Assembly (NCBI GenBank): GCA_023151315.1 | Contig: JAKLJE010000003.1 | Coordinates: 99,448 to 163,447 of the forward strand | Direction: 5' to 3' | Length of the DNA stretch: 64,000 bases | Source: Bacteroidia bacterium | Lineage (GTDB): Bacteria; Bacteroidota; Bacteroidia; Palsa-965 | Shown here: piece by piece, positions 9,725 through 17,213 of the stretch | How positions within the stretch are numbered: position 1 is the stretch's first letter | Layout of the letters: every line of letters begins with the position of its first letter | Position numbers and translations under genes: made by a program | The notes under the pieces: generated by a model | Databases searched by the model: none | What the model was told of the DNA's origin: nothing | Seen by the model: only the letters and a program-made list of their open reading frames with translations

Positions 9725-11287
9725 TTAGTCGAGTTTGTAGCGCATGAACCAACGATCGTTGATCGTTAATCCCACTGTAACACGCAGGAATGATTCTTTG
9801 ATCAAACCGTTATCCATTGTACCGCGTTGTCCTGCTTCAATGTTCAGACTCACGCGTGAAATCGGTTCGCCCAAACGTGTACGATAAGGTAGCGGGAACG
9901 CCATTCCGTAGTTCACCGCCATTTCAGTAAGCTGCGTATTGTTGATTTCAAGATAAGTTTGATACCAACGCACGCCCAAACGATATTGCGTTGCTCCCAA
10001 TAGATTTCCTCTTCCTGCAACGCGTGGCTGCAACTGGAAACCGGCTGTGACGCGCTGACTGTTCTTCAATGAAGCAGTGTTACCGAGGTAGGTGAAATTC
10101 TCCCACATCTGCATGGTGTAATCTGCCTGGAACAACCACTTGTGATCTTTCTTGATTGCAAATCCGAATCCGCCCATCATTGGTAAACTCACACGGGATG
10201 GAATTCCGAGATTGCTCACAACAGTATCTTTCACCTGTTCAATGGTTCCGATTTGCTTGTAAGTTGTCGCAAGCAAATCATATGAAACATTGATATCCAT
10301 CGGAGCAGCGAACACAGCACCGAACGTAATACGTGCTCCCGGTTTGCGGATGAAAAGTTTAGCGGTATCGATTCCCTGATTGCGTTTGAAATAATATTTG
10401 TTGCCGAAAACCTTAGTGTTGGTTACAATAGAATCGGGCAATGCAATGTATTCAGGATTCAAAGAACGCGGGAAACGGAAACTGTATTGCAATCCGGCGG
10501 TTGCGTAAACATCACGGAATGTTGTGTACTTGGTGATTTTTGTGTTCCAGGTTTGAAGTGAATCAGGGAACACATCACGACGTATGTTGATGAGCGAGCC
10601 GAACAGATAAGAAACATTCACGCCGATGGAAATGTTCGACATGTGTGTTCTGAATTTCATTTTTGATTTGATCGCGCTCGTATCATTCGCAGCGCGCAAC
10701 GCATCGTAATCAGATGACAAAAGGAACTTGCGAGGCATCCATCCGAAAGGACGGATTGCATGCATCATGAAAACCTGACTGATTCCTCCGGAACCTTCGT
10801 ACTTGTAAGTAACGGAACCGATGTTGTTGATGCTGTCTTGTGAAGAAAGATTGTATCCAACAGTAGAATAAGGCACAAGTCCTACAGCCGCGCCCCAATA
10901 TTTATTTACGGGAAACGCAAGCGCAAAGTGACTCAGCATCGTGCGGTTAAAAACGCCTGTGCCGGTTGAATTCTGAAGCTGAACGGTATTGCTGGTGATT
11001 CCGATTTCGTAATTCACGAGCGCATGCGCAGTGATTGAAGCCGGATTCTGCAGGTTGATATACTGCGGAATCAAAGAATCGTTCTGTAATGCAATTCCGC
11101 CTCCGCCCATTGCAGTGTTGATGAGTCCGCCATTGAACTGGAAGTCACCGAGACCGTAACGTGAATACGGCGAAACGGTTGAAAGTACCGAAGGGTTTTG
11201 TGCGAATAAGCTTCCTGAAACACAAGTCAGGAATACCGCCGCAACGACAATTGATTTCAACTTAAACGATAAGGCGGTTGACCACAT
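9725..11287 (-). CDS. Outer membrane beta-barrel protein (FadL/PorV-like) of the coaX-lptC operon
   Basis: 520 residues with a signal peptide ending near Ala29 (SGSLFAQ). The N-terminal YSRYGLGDFQFNG and NPASITA motifs are typical of Bacteroidota FadL/OmpP1-like barrels. Alternating amphipathic strands run throughout, with an aromatic C terminus (RWFMRYKLD). The start overlaps the coaX 3' end by 26 bases in another frame, suggesting coupled translation. In many Bacteroidota a barrel protein sits between coaX and lptC, so the gene order supports a real conserved unit. Substrate unknown. Confidence 0.82.
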   Translation of the reverse strand: MWSTALSFKLKSIVVAAVFLTCVSGSLFAQNPSVLSTVSPYSRYGLGDFQFNGGLINTAMGGGGIALQNDSLIPQYINLQNPASITAHALVNYEIGITSNTVQLQNSTGTGVFNRTMLSHFALAFPVNKYWGAAVGLVPYSTVGYNLSSQDSINNIGSVTYKYEGSGGISQVFMMHAIRPFGWMPRKFLLSSDYDALRAANDTSAIKSKMKFRTHMSNISIGVNVSYLFGSLINIRRDVFPDSLQTWNTKITKYTTFRDVYATAGLQYSFRFPRSLNPEYIALPDSIVTNTKVFGNKYYFKRNQGIDTAKLFIRKPGARITFGAVFAAPMDINVSYDLLATTYKQIGTIEQVKDTVVSNLGIPSRVSLPMMGGFGFAIKKDHKWLFQADYTMQMWENFTYLGNTASLKNSQRVTAGFQLQPRVAGRGNLLGATQYRLGVRWYQTYLEINNTQLTEMAVNYGMAFPLPYRTRLGEPISRVSLNIEAGQRGTMDNGLIKESFLRVTVGLTINDRWFMRYKLD

Positions 11288-12005
11288 TATAATTGAGAAT
11301 AGTATTGAGTCCCTGAGCTATGAGTTCCGGGCGTGCAAAGATGCCATTTTTAAGTCCTTCTGCCAAAACCTGACCATCACCACCTGTGATCATCACTTTT
11401 AGCTCCGGAAATTCCTGTGAGTATCTGAAAATCATGCCTTCCAGCTCAGCAATTGTTCCGTTTACAGCTCCGCTGCGCAAAGAAGTTTCAGTGCTCTTTC
11501 CTGTAATTGGTGAATTTCCTTCGGCACTTACCAGCGGTAATTTGCCCGTGAAGGTGTGCATGGATTGCAGGCGCATGTGTATTCCAGGCGAAATTGCTCC
11601 TCCATGAAATGTTCCGCCTGAATCAATCAGATTATATGTAATACAGGTTCCAGCCACTATCACCAAGACGTTGTTTCCTTCGGAAAGTTGCCACGCGCCG
11701 CAAGCTGCCGCAATTCTGTCGGCACCGAGAGTTTGCGGTGTTTCATAATCCAGTTTTAACGGCAAGTGTGTTGATCCGCTCAGCTCAATGGTTTTTCCCA
11801 TCGCATTGAGTTGAGGAATGAATCTGCTGCTCAATGGAACAACTGAACTGACAATGACATGGTCGAATTTCTGATCATGCACGTAAGAAGGAATTTCTTC
11901 CGCCAATGCCGTTGCACGTTGCCCGCGCCAAACGATTTCATCACCTTCGAAAAGAAACATTTTCGAGGAGTGATTTCCGATATCGATGACCAGATTTCGT
12001 GACAT
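11262..12005 (-). CDS. coaX: Type III pantothenate kinase (CoaX) with altered Asp positions
   Basis: 247 residues from MSRNLVIDIGNHSSK; a Met six codons upstream lies on the wrong side of the promoter box at 12011-12018. The ASKHA fold markers are present: DIGN at the N terminus, the GADRIAAACGA segment, GTCITY, and GGAISPG. The enzyme would phosphorylate pantothenate in the first step of CoA synthesis. Oddly, the segment that normally reads DAGTxxTxD reads VAGTCITYN here, so both acidic positions are changed (Asp to Val, Asp to Asn). Position and overall sequence leave no doubt about family, but activity is less certain. First gene of the leftward envelope operon. Confidence 0.88.
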   Translation of the reverse strand: MSRNLVIDIGNHSSKMFLFEGDEIVWRGQRATALAEEIPSYVHDQKFDHVIVSSVVPLSSRFIPQLNAMGKTIELSGSTHLPLKLDYETPQTLGADRIAAACGAWQLSEGNNVLVIVAGTCITYNLIDSGGTFHGGAISPGIHMRLQSMHTFTGKLPLVSAEGNSPITGKSTETSLRSGAVNGTIAELEGMIFRYSQEFPELKVMITGGDGQVLAEGLKNGIFARPELIAQGLNTILNYNVVNRLIV

Positions 12006-12010
12006 GTGAT

Positions 12011-12018
12011 CAAAGGTA
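12011..12018 (-). promoter_or_regulatory. Bacteroidota -7 promoter element for coaX
   Basis: TACCTTTG on the minus strand matches TAnnTTTG and ends five bases before the coaX ATG, so the transcript would start at or next to the start codon. No good -33 TTG is seen at the usual distance. Confidence 0.55.
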
Positions 12019-12063
12019 AACATATAAGTATGTGTGAATGGAATACGGCAGAGCGATTAACAT

Positions 12064-12071
12064 TACTTTTG
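12064..12071 (+). promoter_or_regulatory. Bacteroidota -7 promoter element for the YdeI-like gene
   Basis: TACTTTTG matches TAnnTTTG and lies 18 bases before the ATG at 12090. This supports that ATG rather than the in-frame codons farther upstream, which would precede the transcription start. Confidence 0.5.
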
Positions 12072-12089
12072 ATTCACAGTACGGATATC

Positions 12090-12656
12090 ATGGCTGCGAA
12101 GAAATCTGTTGCGAAAAAGAAAACGGCGAAAGCGAAGAGCTCCGGACCGAAGAAGAAATCGGGATCCGGAAATGGATATGTATCGTTTGAAGCCGTATTG
12201 GAGAAGCGCGATAAAATCGGAGGCGGACATTTTGTACAGGTGCCGAAATACGTTTCTGATTTTTTCGGAGCGAAAGGCCGAACTCGTGTATTGGGAACAA
12301 TGAACGGAGTGGAAATTGACCGCGCTTTGATTCCTGACGGGTCAGGCGGACACGAAATCATTATCGGTACTGATGTCCGCAAGAAAACCAAGGTGAAGGA
12401 AGGAATGAAAATCGCTTTCGAGATTTACAGAAATCCTGAGCCGGATAGTGTGGAGATTCCTGAGGAATTGCAGGCAGCATTGGATTTGGAACCGGAAGCT
12501 CTGGATAAATTCGAAAAGTTTACTCCGGGAATGAAGCGCAACATGGTGTATTGGGTAAATAGTGGCAAGCAGACCGAAACACGCATCAAGCGTTCGCTGG
12601 AGATCCTGAGAAGAATAATGACAGGAGAATTATTCGGAGGAAGAAAAACTACTTGA
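12090..12656 (+). CDS. YdeI/DUF1905-type protein with basic N-terminal tail
   Basis: 188 residues. The first 28 are a Lys/Ala/Ser-rich basic tail (AAKKSVAKKKTAKAKS), which may bind nucleic acid. Residues about 30-115 resemble the DUF1905 beta-barrel (FEAVLEKRDKIGGGHFVQVP, then VEIDRALIPDG). The C-terminal 65 residues resemble the YdeI 'bacteriocin-protection' helix bundle (PEELQAALDLEP, FEKFTPGMKRNMVYWV, TRIKRSLEILRRI). Molecular function is not established for this family. Monocistronic, with its own promoter box and a terminator directly after. Confidence 0.8.
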   Translation: MAAKKSVAKKKTAKAKSSGPKKKSGSGNGYVSFEAVLEKRDKIGGGHFVQVPKYVSDFFGAKGRTRVLGTMNGVEIDRALIPDGSGGHEIIIGTDVRKKTKVKEGMKIAFEIYRNPEPDSVEIPEELQAALDLEPEALDKFEKFTPGMKRNMVYWVNSGKQTETRIKRSLEILRRIMTGELFGGRKTT

Positions 12657-12671
12657 CGCACGGCAATAAAA

Positions 12672-12695
12672 AAAGGATTCCATTCGGAATCCTTT
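12672..12695. terminator. Intrinsic terminator between convergent genes
   Basis: AAAGGATTCC / GGAATCCTTT hairpin with a four-base loop (12682-12685) between the YdeI-like gene and the histone H1-like gene. A-rich and T-containing flanks suit termination from both sides. Confidence 0.8.
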
Positions 12696-12718
12696 CGTTT
12701 TAAGTATTTCAGCGTGAA

Positions 12719-12895
12719 TTAATCAGCAGACTTTTTCTCCTGAACTGCAACGCGTACATCCTGTGCAAGCGCTTTCAAATCCTGCATTCCTTTGCGGATT
12801 CGTGTTCCGGCAGCTTTGTTGCCTTTCACAAAAAACTTTTCGAAATCAGGCTCGAGGCTCTTCATCAGATCGAGGATTGCATTGTATTTTTCCAT
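12719..12895 (-). CDS. Histone H1-like small basic protein
   Basis: 58 residues from MEKYNAILDLMKSLEPDFEK. An in-frame Met 24 codons upstream gives an unlikely hydrophobic leader. The sequence matches the short Bacteroidota 'histone H1' type: an N-terminal amphipathic helix, then KGNKAAGTRIRKGMQDLKALAQ and VRVAVQEKKSAD. The AGTRxRKxMQxLKxLAQ core is the recognisable part. It probably binds DNA and shapes the nucleoid; this role is assumed from the family name, not seen here. Confidence 0.85.
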   Translation of the reverse strand: MEKYNAILDLMKSLEPDFEKFFVKGNKAAGTRIRKGMQDLKALAQDVRVAVQEKKSAD

Positions 12896-13508
12896 AGGGT
12901 AAGGTTTTGTAGTGGGTGCGTGTTTACGAATCGAAGTACAATTTATTAAAAAAAACGCCGAAAACAAGTTGATTTAGGTAGGGGAATTTGGGATTGTTTT
13001 TGATATAAAATTGATAATCAGCATTTTATATTTTTGAATATATATCGTAAAAGTCCATTTATTAGGTCAAATTTCGCATATTCTGATTTTATTGATCACG
13101 TGTTGCGCTGCAAATGTTCATGAAGATTTTTATTGGAAGGAATTAACCTTGGTTGGGTTAAGAATTATGAAATAACTAGGTTTTTTCTCCTTTTTAGGTG
13201 ACAGCTTTCTAGCTTTAACCATCCATGGGTTACCTGACGTCAAGCTTTTGAAATTGCTAGGTATGCGTATACTATTCAGGATCTCACCCCAATCTTAAAA
13301 CGTGTCACAATACGTTAAAGACGTTGTACAATAAGTAGTAGTTTTGATTGTAAATGGAATTACAAAGTTGGATATCCTTTTGTTGAGACTTCGTTCGTGA
13401 GTTTAGTCTTTATAAAAGTTGCTTTCGTGAAATACACAATACTTGTAATCGATAACAAAAATACGGTTTAGGGTTTGACACAATACAATCTTGTAAAGCA
13501 ATAACGTC
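12896..13508. other. AT-rich intergenic region without a recognisable gene
   Basis: About 610 bp between the histone-like gene and the secreted propeller gene, both reading away from it. No convincing ORF or RNA gene is seen. A TAGTTTTG at 13339-13346 fits the -7 consensus on the plus strand, but lies 160 bases from the next start and has no matching -33 element. Short inverted repeats near 13145-13165 and 13215-13235 (built on TTAACC/GGTTAA) are unremarkable. Confidence 0.5.
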
Positions 13509-16040
13509 ATGAGGTTTATCACTGTTACCAGAATTATTTTGGTATTTATGAGTCTTGTCACTTTGTGCTCAGAGCAATTCTTGAACGCTCAATCACTAGT
13601 ATGGGCAAACCGAATCGGTGGCACAAACTTGGAAATGAGTAGGAGCATAAAACTGGATGAACAAGGTAATATTTATACTATCGGGAGCTTCTATGGAACA
13701 ATTGATTTTAACCCCGGCGCAGGAGTATTCAATTTGACATCTTCCGGCTTCACCGACGTGTATGTTTCTAAACTCGACAACAACGGGAATTTTATTTGGG
13801 CAAAAAAAATGGGGGGCTCTAGTGATGAAGAAGGTGTAGCACTTACGCTGGATACAGCAGGTAATATTTATATGACAGGATCCTTTTCGGGTACTTCAGA
13901 TTTTAATCCAGGGGTTGGAACGTTCAATTTGACAAGCGCAGGTGGTCTTGATGTTTTCATTACCAAACTGGACAACAATGGAAATTTCATCTGGGCTAAG
14001 AAGTTGAGCGGTACCTTAGATCAGCAGAGCACTTCAATCTGTTTAGATACAAATAACAATGTTGTAGTGGCTGGATATCACCAAGGTATGACCGATTTTG
14101 ATCCGGGCCTCAACAGTTTCAATATTAATTCTTCAGGTGGGAATGATATTTTTATTTGTCGGTTGGACGCCGCTGGTGCTTTTCAAATGGCCAAAACTAT
14201 GGGCGGGGCAGATGACGATAGATGCAATTCCGTCGTGACAGATAAATATAACAATATTTATACTACAGGTTACTATATGAACACTGCGGATCTCAATCCA
14301 GGACCGGCAGTGTTTAATGTTACATCGACGGGTATTTACGACGTTTTTATTTCGAAACTCGATGCATCAGGAAATTTCATTTTTGGATTGAGTTTACATG
14401 GTCAATATACTGATGTTGGCGTCCAGATAGCTCTTGATAAATTTTCGAATATCTATATCTGCGGGAGGACAGAAGGGAATTTGGATTTCGATGCAGGACC
14501 GGGAAGCTACTTCTCCAACGCATCGCCGGGAACAATTGATATATTCATTGCAAAATATACTGGCACAGGGTCGCTGCTATGGGGCGGCACTATTGGATCC
14601 ATAGGTGCCGAGAACCCTGGAGGCCTTGGGTTGGACAGTTTGGGGAATGTATTTCTAATTGGAGATTTTGGGTACACAACAGATTTTGACTTCGGACCCG
14701 GGACATACACCATGACTTCGAACGGTATTATTAATGACAACTTCATTTGTAAATACAGTACCAACGGAGTATTCAGGTGGGCGAAATCTTATGGCGGCAC
14801 GTCAAATGAATTCAACGAAGATGTTTTTGTGGATATCGATCAGAACTTATATATCTGCGGTGAATTCAATGATGTTGTAGACTTTGAACCGGATGCAGGT
14901 GCTTATGTTCTGACTTGTGTTGGGAGTTCTGACGTTTTCGTGGAAAAATTCAATCCTTGTCGTAATGAATTGGTAAATGTTTTAAACATAACAGCATGCG
15001 ATAGTTTCAGCTACAATGATCAAACTTACTTTGTAAACGGAATTTATCGTCACATATATCCTTCCTCTCCATGTGATAGTGTAGTACAACTTCATCTTAC
15101 GCTAACTTATTCCAGCCAATCAATCGATAGTTTATCATCCTGTGATAGTTTGACGTGGATTGATGGAATCACCTATACGACCGATAATAACAGCGCAACT
15201 TACACATTGAATAACTCTCAAGGTTGTGACAGCGTTATTCATCTCTCTCTTGATATTCGAAATATGACAACTTCTGTTGACTCACAGCTTTCATGCACAG
15301 CTATAACCTGGATTGACGGCAACACATATTCCAATAGTAACGATATCGCAACATTTACCATGATGAACATTGCGGGTTGCGACAGTGTCATACAATTGAA
15401 TTTCACATTCACCGGATACAATACCGCAGACTCTATAAATTCTTGTGAACCTATTATCTGGATTGACAGTGTCACTTATGCCACCAGTAATGACACGGCG
15501 TTAGCTCATTTCACCTCGGTTAATGGTTGCGATTCCATCGTTCATTTGTTGTTGGAAATCCCGGTGATCAATGATAGTCTTATTCAAAATTCGGATACGT
15601 TATTCGCATTTCAAGTTTCGGATACTTATCAATGGGTGAATTGTGATAGCGGTTTTACCCAATTAGTTGGTGATACTTTCCAATTTTTCACCACTTATCT
15701 AGCCGGGAATTATGCTGTCATAATGAATATTAACGGATGCATTGACACAAGTATATGCGCGTATTTAGCTCCCCTGGGAACACCGGAAAGACCACTGCAT
15801 AACATATATCTCTATCCGAATCCGGCTCAAAATTCAATCATTCTAAAGCTCCCTAATAGTACCAACTACGGTATTGTACGATTATATAATTCACTTGGTG
15901 AACTTGTTTTCGAGACAACTCATGACCCGAATGTGTCAAACCTTGAAATTTCCACTAATTCGTTGATAGAAGGATTGTATTTGATCGAATATATGACGAA
16001 TGACGAGGTTCAACGAACCTTATTTGTTATACGGAGATAA
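13509..16040 (+). CDS. Secreted seven-bladed propeller protein with GCDS repeats and T9SS domain
   Basis: 843 residues. A signal peptide ends near Ala28 (EQFLNAQS). Residues 29 to about 485 are seven repeats of about 65 residues, each with WAKxxGG at the start, a GNIYTxGxF centre, DFNPG and a DVFIxKLDxxGNF end. These are SBBP-type beta-propeller blades and should close one propeller. Then come four repeats of about 45 residues (490-690) bearing paired Cys, a WIDGxTY motif and an ending like GCDSVIxLxL. The C terminus (LYPNPAQNSIILKLP to GLYLIEYM) is a type A T9SS sorting domain. Likely surface-exposed; ligand unknown. Stands alone. Confidence 0.88.
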   Translation: MRFITVTRIILVFMSLVTLCSEQFLNAQSLVWANRIGGTNLEMSRSIKLDEQGNIYTIGSFYGTIDFNPGAGVFNLTSSGFTDVYVSKLDNNGNFIWAKKMGGSSDEEGVALTLDTAGNIYMTGSFSGTSDFNPGVGTFNLTSAGGLDVFITKLDNNGNFIWAKKLSGTLDQQSTSICLDTNNNVVVAGYHQGMTDFDPGLNSFNINSSGGNDIFICRLDAAGAFQMAKTMGGADDDRCNSVVTDKYNNIYTTGYYMNTADLNPGPAVFNVTSTGIYDVFISKLDASGNFIFGLSLHGQYTDVGVQIALDKFSNIYICGRTEGNLDFDAGPGSYFSNASPGTIDIFIAKYTGTGSLLWGGTIGSIGAENPGGLGLDSLGNVFLIGDFGYTTDFDFGPGTYTMTSNGIINDNFICKYSTNGVFRWAKSYGGTSNEFNEDVFVDIDQNLYICGEFNDVVDFEPDAGAYVLTCVGSSDVFVEKFNPCRNELVNVLNITACDSFSYNDQTYFVNGIYRHIYPSSPCDSVVQLHLTLTYSSQSIDSLSSCDSLTWIDGITYTTDNNSATYTLNNSQGCDSVIHLSLDIRNMTTSVDSQLSCTAITWIDGNTYSNSNDIATFTMMNIAGCDSVIQLNFTFTGYNTADSINSCEPIIWIDSVTYATSNDTALAHFTSVNGCDSIVHLLLEIPVINDSLIQNSDTLFAFQVSDTYQWVNCDSGFTQLVGDTFQFFTTYLAGNYAVIMNINGCIDTSICAYLAPLGTPERPLHNIYLYPNPAQNSIILKLPNSTNYGIVRLYNSLGELVFETTHDPNVSNLEISTNSLIEGLYLIEYMTNDEVQRTLFVIRR

Positions 16041-16168
16041 AGATTCACATAGCATGCATCGCTCGTGTAAGTTGAGTTTTCTTGCTTAATCTGTTTATAT
16101 GTAAACTGTTAGAACTCCTCGGTAATTAACATGACCCTGACCATCGACGGAAGTAAAATTCGCAATCT

Positions 16169-16459
16169 TTAAATATTGGCGTATAAAACATTAATGTGAG
16201 GATAAAGTGCCGTTTGCTCAACAAACGTGTTGACTATGATGCAAACAATGAGCACCGATTCCAGCCAGTCTTCATGTAACCGGGCGAGCAGGAAGTTGAC
16301 ATTCGGTAGTAGCAATTCTTTGTGGTCAAAAATGTCTAAGATGTTCTGAAGAGTTAGGCGGTTTCTGAATCTTCCGGTGGCTGCGTAAGGGTAATTTGCC
16401 GCCAGCTCATGTTCCGGACGTGCGTGAAACCTCGAAATAATGCAAGTTATTTTTGGCGC
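16169..16459 (-). pseudogene. Open frame without a start codon, possible gene remnant
   Basis: The minus strand is open for 96 codons but contains no ATG. The translation is protein-like in the middle, with segments such as GRFRNRLTLQNILDIFDHKE and LLARLHEDWLESV. It could be the 3' end of a gene cut by rearrangement near the tRNA-Phe locus. It could also be a chance open frame or start at a non-ATG codon. No family is recognised. Confidence 0.2.
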
Positions 16460-16515
16460 TCAAACGCTTGCTAAAGAATAGATTAGAGGTAAGATAAGGC
16501 CACTTTATTTTTAAA

Positions 16516-16627
16516 GACTTTAAAATTACGGAGCCGGTAAGTGCAGAAGGCACGTGCAGCGCTAATTCCGACCCGATGAAAAAAAGAAAGGTTCTCATTT
16601 CTGAGAACCTTTTCAGTGGTTCGGGGC
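16516..16627. repeat. 112-bp duplication, copy 1 (tRNA-Phe downstream region)
   Basis: Aligns without gaps to 16653-16764, about 90% identical by eye, with a start-to-start distance of 137 bp. It holds the same terminator hairpin and ends with the last 11 bases of tRNA-Phe (TGGTTCGGGGC on the plus strand) but no tRNA body. It looks like what remains of a tandem tRNA-Phe copy. Confidence 0.9.
16587..16612. terminator. Terminator hairpin in duplication copy 1
   Basis: AAAGGTTCTCA / TGAGAACCTTT with a TTTC loop, identical to the hairpin after the intact tRNA-Phe. It serves no visible gene now. Confidence 0.75.
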
Positions 16628-16652
16628 AGGGCCGTAATTTGAAAGTCCTGTG

Positions 16653-16764
16653 GACTTTGAAATTGCGGAGCCGGTAAGTGCGGAAGGCACGCGCAGCGCC
16701 AATTCCGACCCGACGAAAAAAAGAAAGGTTCTCATTTCTGAGAACCTTTTCAGTGGTTCGGGGC
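16653..16764. repeat. 112-bp duplication, copy 2 (overlaps the tRNA-Phe 3' end)
   Basis: Second copy of the 112-bp unit. Its last 11 bases are the 3' end of the intact tRNA-Phe, and its terminator is the one that ends the tRNA transcript. The GC-rich part in the middle (around 16666-16712) is the more diverged portion. Confidence 0.9.
16724..16749. terminator. Terminator of the tRNA-Phe transcript
   Basis: AAAGGTTCTCA (16724-16734), loop TTTC, TGAGAACCTTT (16739-16749). On the minus strand it follows the tRNA 3' end by four bases and is followed by a T-rich run. Confidence 0.88.
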
Positions 16765-16826
16765 GGAATTGAACCGCCGACACACAGATTTTCAGTCTGT
16801 TGCTCTACCAACTGAGCTACCGAACC
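16754..16826 (-). tRNA. tRNA-Phe (anticodon GAA)
   Basis: A complete 73-nt cloverleaf. The acceptor stem is GGTTCGG / CCGAACC with discriminator A. The D arm is GCTC-loop-GAGC. The anticodon stem ACAGA / TCTGT encloses CTGAAAA, giving anticodon GAA. The T arm GGCGG / CCGCC has a TTCAATT loop. CCA is not encoded. A terminator follows and broken copies flank it on both sides. Confidence 0.97.
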
Positions 16827-16858
16827 AATATGTACTAAACTCTTTTAACCTTCCCGAT

Positions 16859-16904
16859 TCTGTTGCTCTACCTCCCGATAGCTATCGGGATGAGCTACCG
16901 AACC
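16859..16904 (-). pseudogene. Broken tRNA-Phe 5' half carrying an 18-bp palindrome
   Basis: On the minus strand it repeats the tRNA-Phe 5' half exactly (14 bases GGTTCGGTAGCTCA, then 14 bases GGTAGAGCAACAGA). In the D loop, three bases are replaced by the perfect palindrome TCCCGATAGCTATCGGGA (16873-16890). The copy stops in the anticodon stem, so it cannot make a tRNA. It lies upstream of the intact tRNA-Phe, probably on the same transcript. Confidence 0.85.
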
Positions 16905-16941
16905 TCCACTGTTTCCAACTGTTTTTAACGCAGTCGGGGCG

Positions 16942-16949
16942 CAAATGTA
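16942..16949 (-). promoter_or_regulatory. -7 promoter element of the tRNA-Phe locus
   Basis: TACATTTG on the minus strand fits TAnnTTTG. It precedes the broken tRNA half and the intact tRNA-Phe. A TTTG on the same strand (16970-16967) could be the -33 element, though its spacing of 17 is short. Confidence 0.5.
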
Positions 16950-16967
16950 AAAATTATTTCCATTATC

Positions 16968-16987
16968 AAAACCTGAAAACAGGTTTT
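16968..16987. terminator. Terminator after xseB
   Basis: AAAACCTG / CAGGTTTT with a four-base loop, 20 bases past the xseB stop. It separates xseAB from the tRNA-Phe transcript, which explains why the tRNA needs its own promoter. Confidence 0.75.
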
Positions 16988-17006
16988 TCGGAAAATTGAA
17001 TGACTT

Positions 17007-17213
17007 CTATTTCTCCTGATCACCAATTTGTCCTATGATTTTGGAAACTTCTTCCTCTGTCATACGGAGTCGTGATCGGCAAAAACTGATCAGCTCAGCG
17101 GCTCTTTTCAGTTTAGCGGCTAATTCGTCAACCGGAATTGATTCATCTTCAATGGATCTGGCAATATCATTCAGTTCATCCAGTGCCTGGGAATAATTCT
17201 GCTCCTTACTCAT
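17007..17213 (-). CDS. xseB: Exodeoxyribonuclease VII small subunit
   Basis: 68 residues from MSKEQNYSQALDELNDIA, the usual XseB size. A Met 25 codons earlier lies within the xseA coding region and gives no family match. The short two-helix coiled coil contains the family motif VDELAAKLKRAAELISFCRSR without its end. Several small subunits bind the XseA C-terminal arm in the nuclease that degrades single-stranded DNA. The start overlaps the xseA stop by eight bases, so translation is coupled. Confidence 0.93.
   Translation of the reverse strand: MSKEQNYSQALDELNDIARSIEDESIPVDELAAKLKRAAELISFCRSRLRMTEEEVSKIIGQIGDQEK

Noticed and set aside
12930..13500. Possible small RNA or riboswitch in the AT-rich gap before the propeller gene
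   Set aside because: Only short, weak inverted repeats and no recognisable riboswitch core could be found by eye.
16407..16811. 134-codon minus-strand ORF across the tRNA-Phe and both 112-bp copies
   Set aside because: It runs through a structural tRNA gene and repeated non-coding sequence; its own repeats are just the duplication translated. Not a gene.
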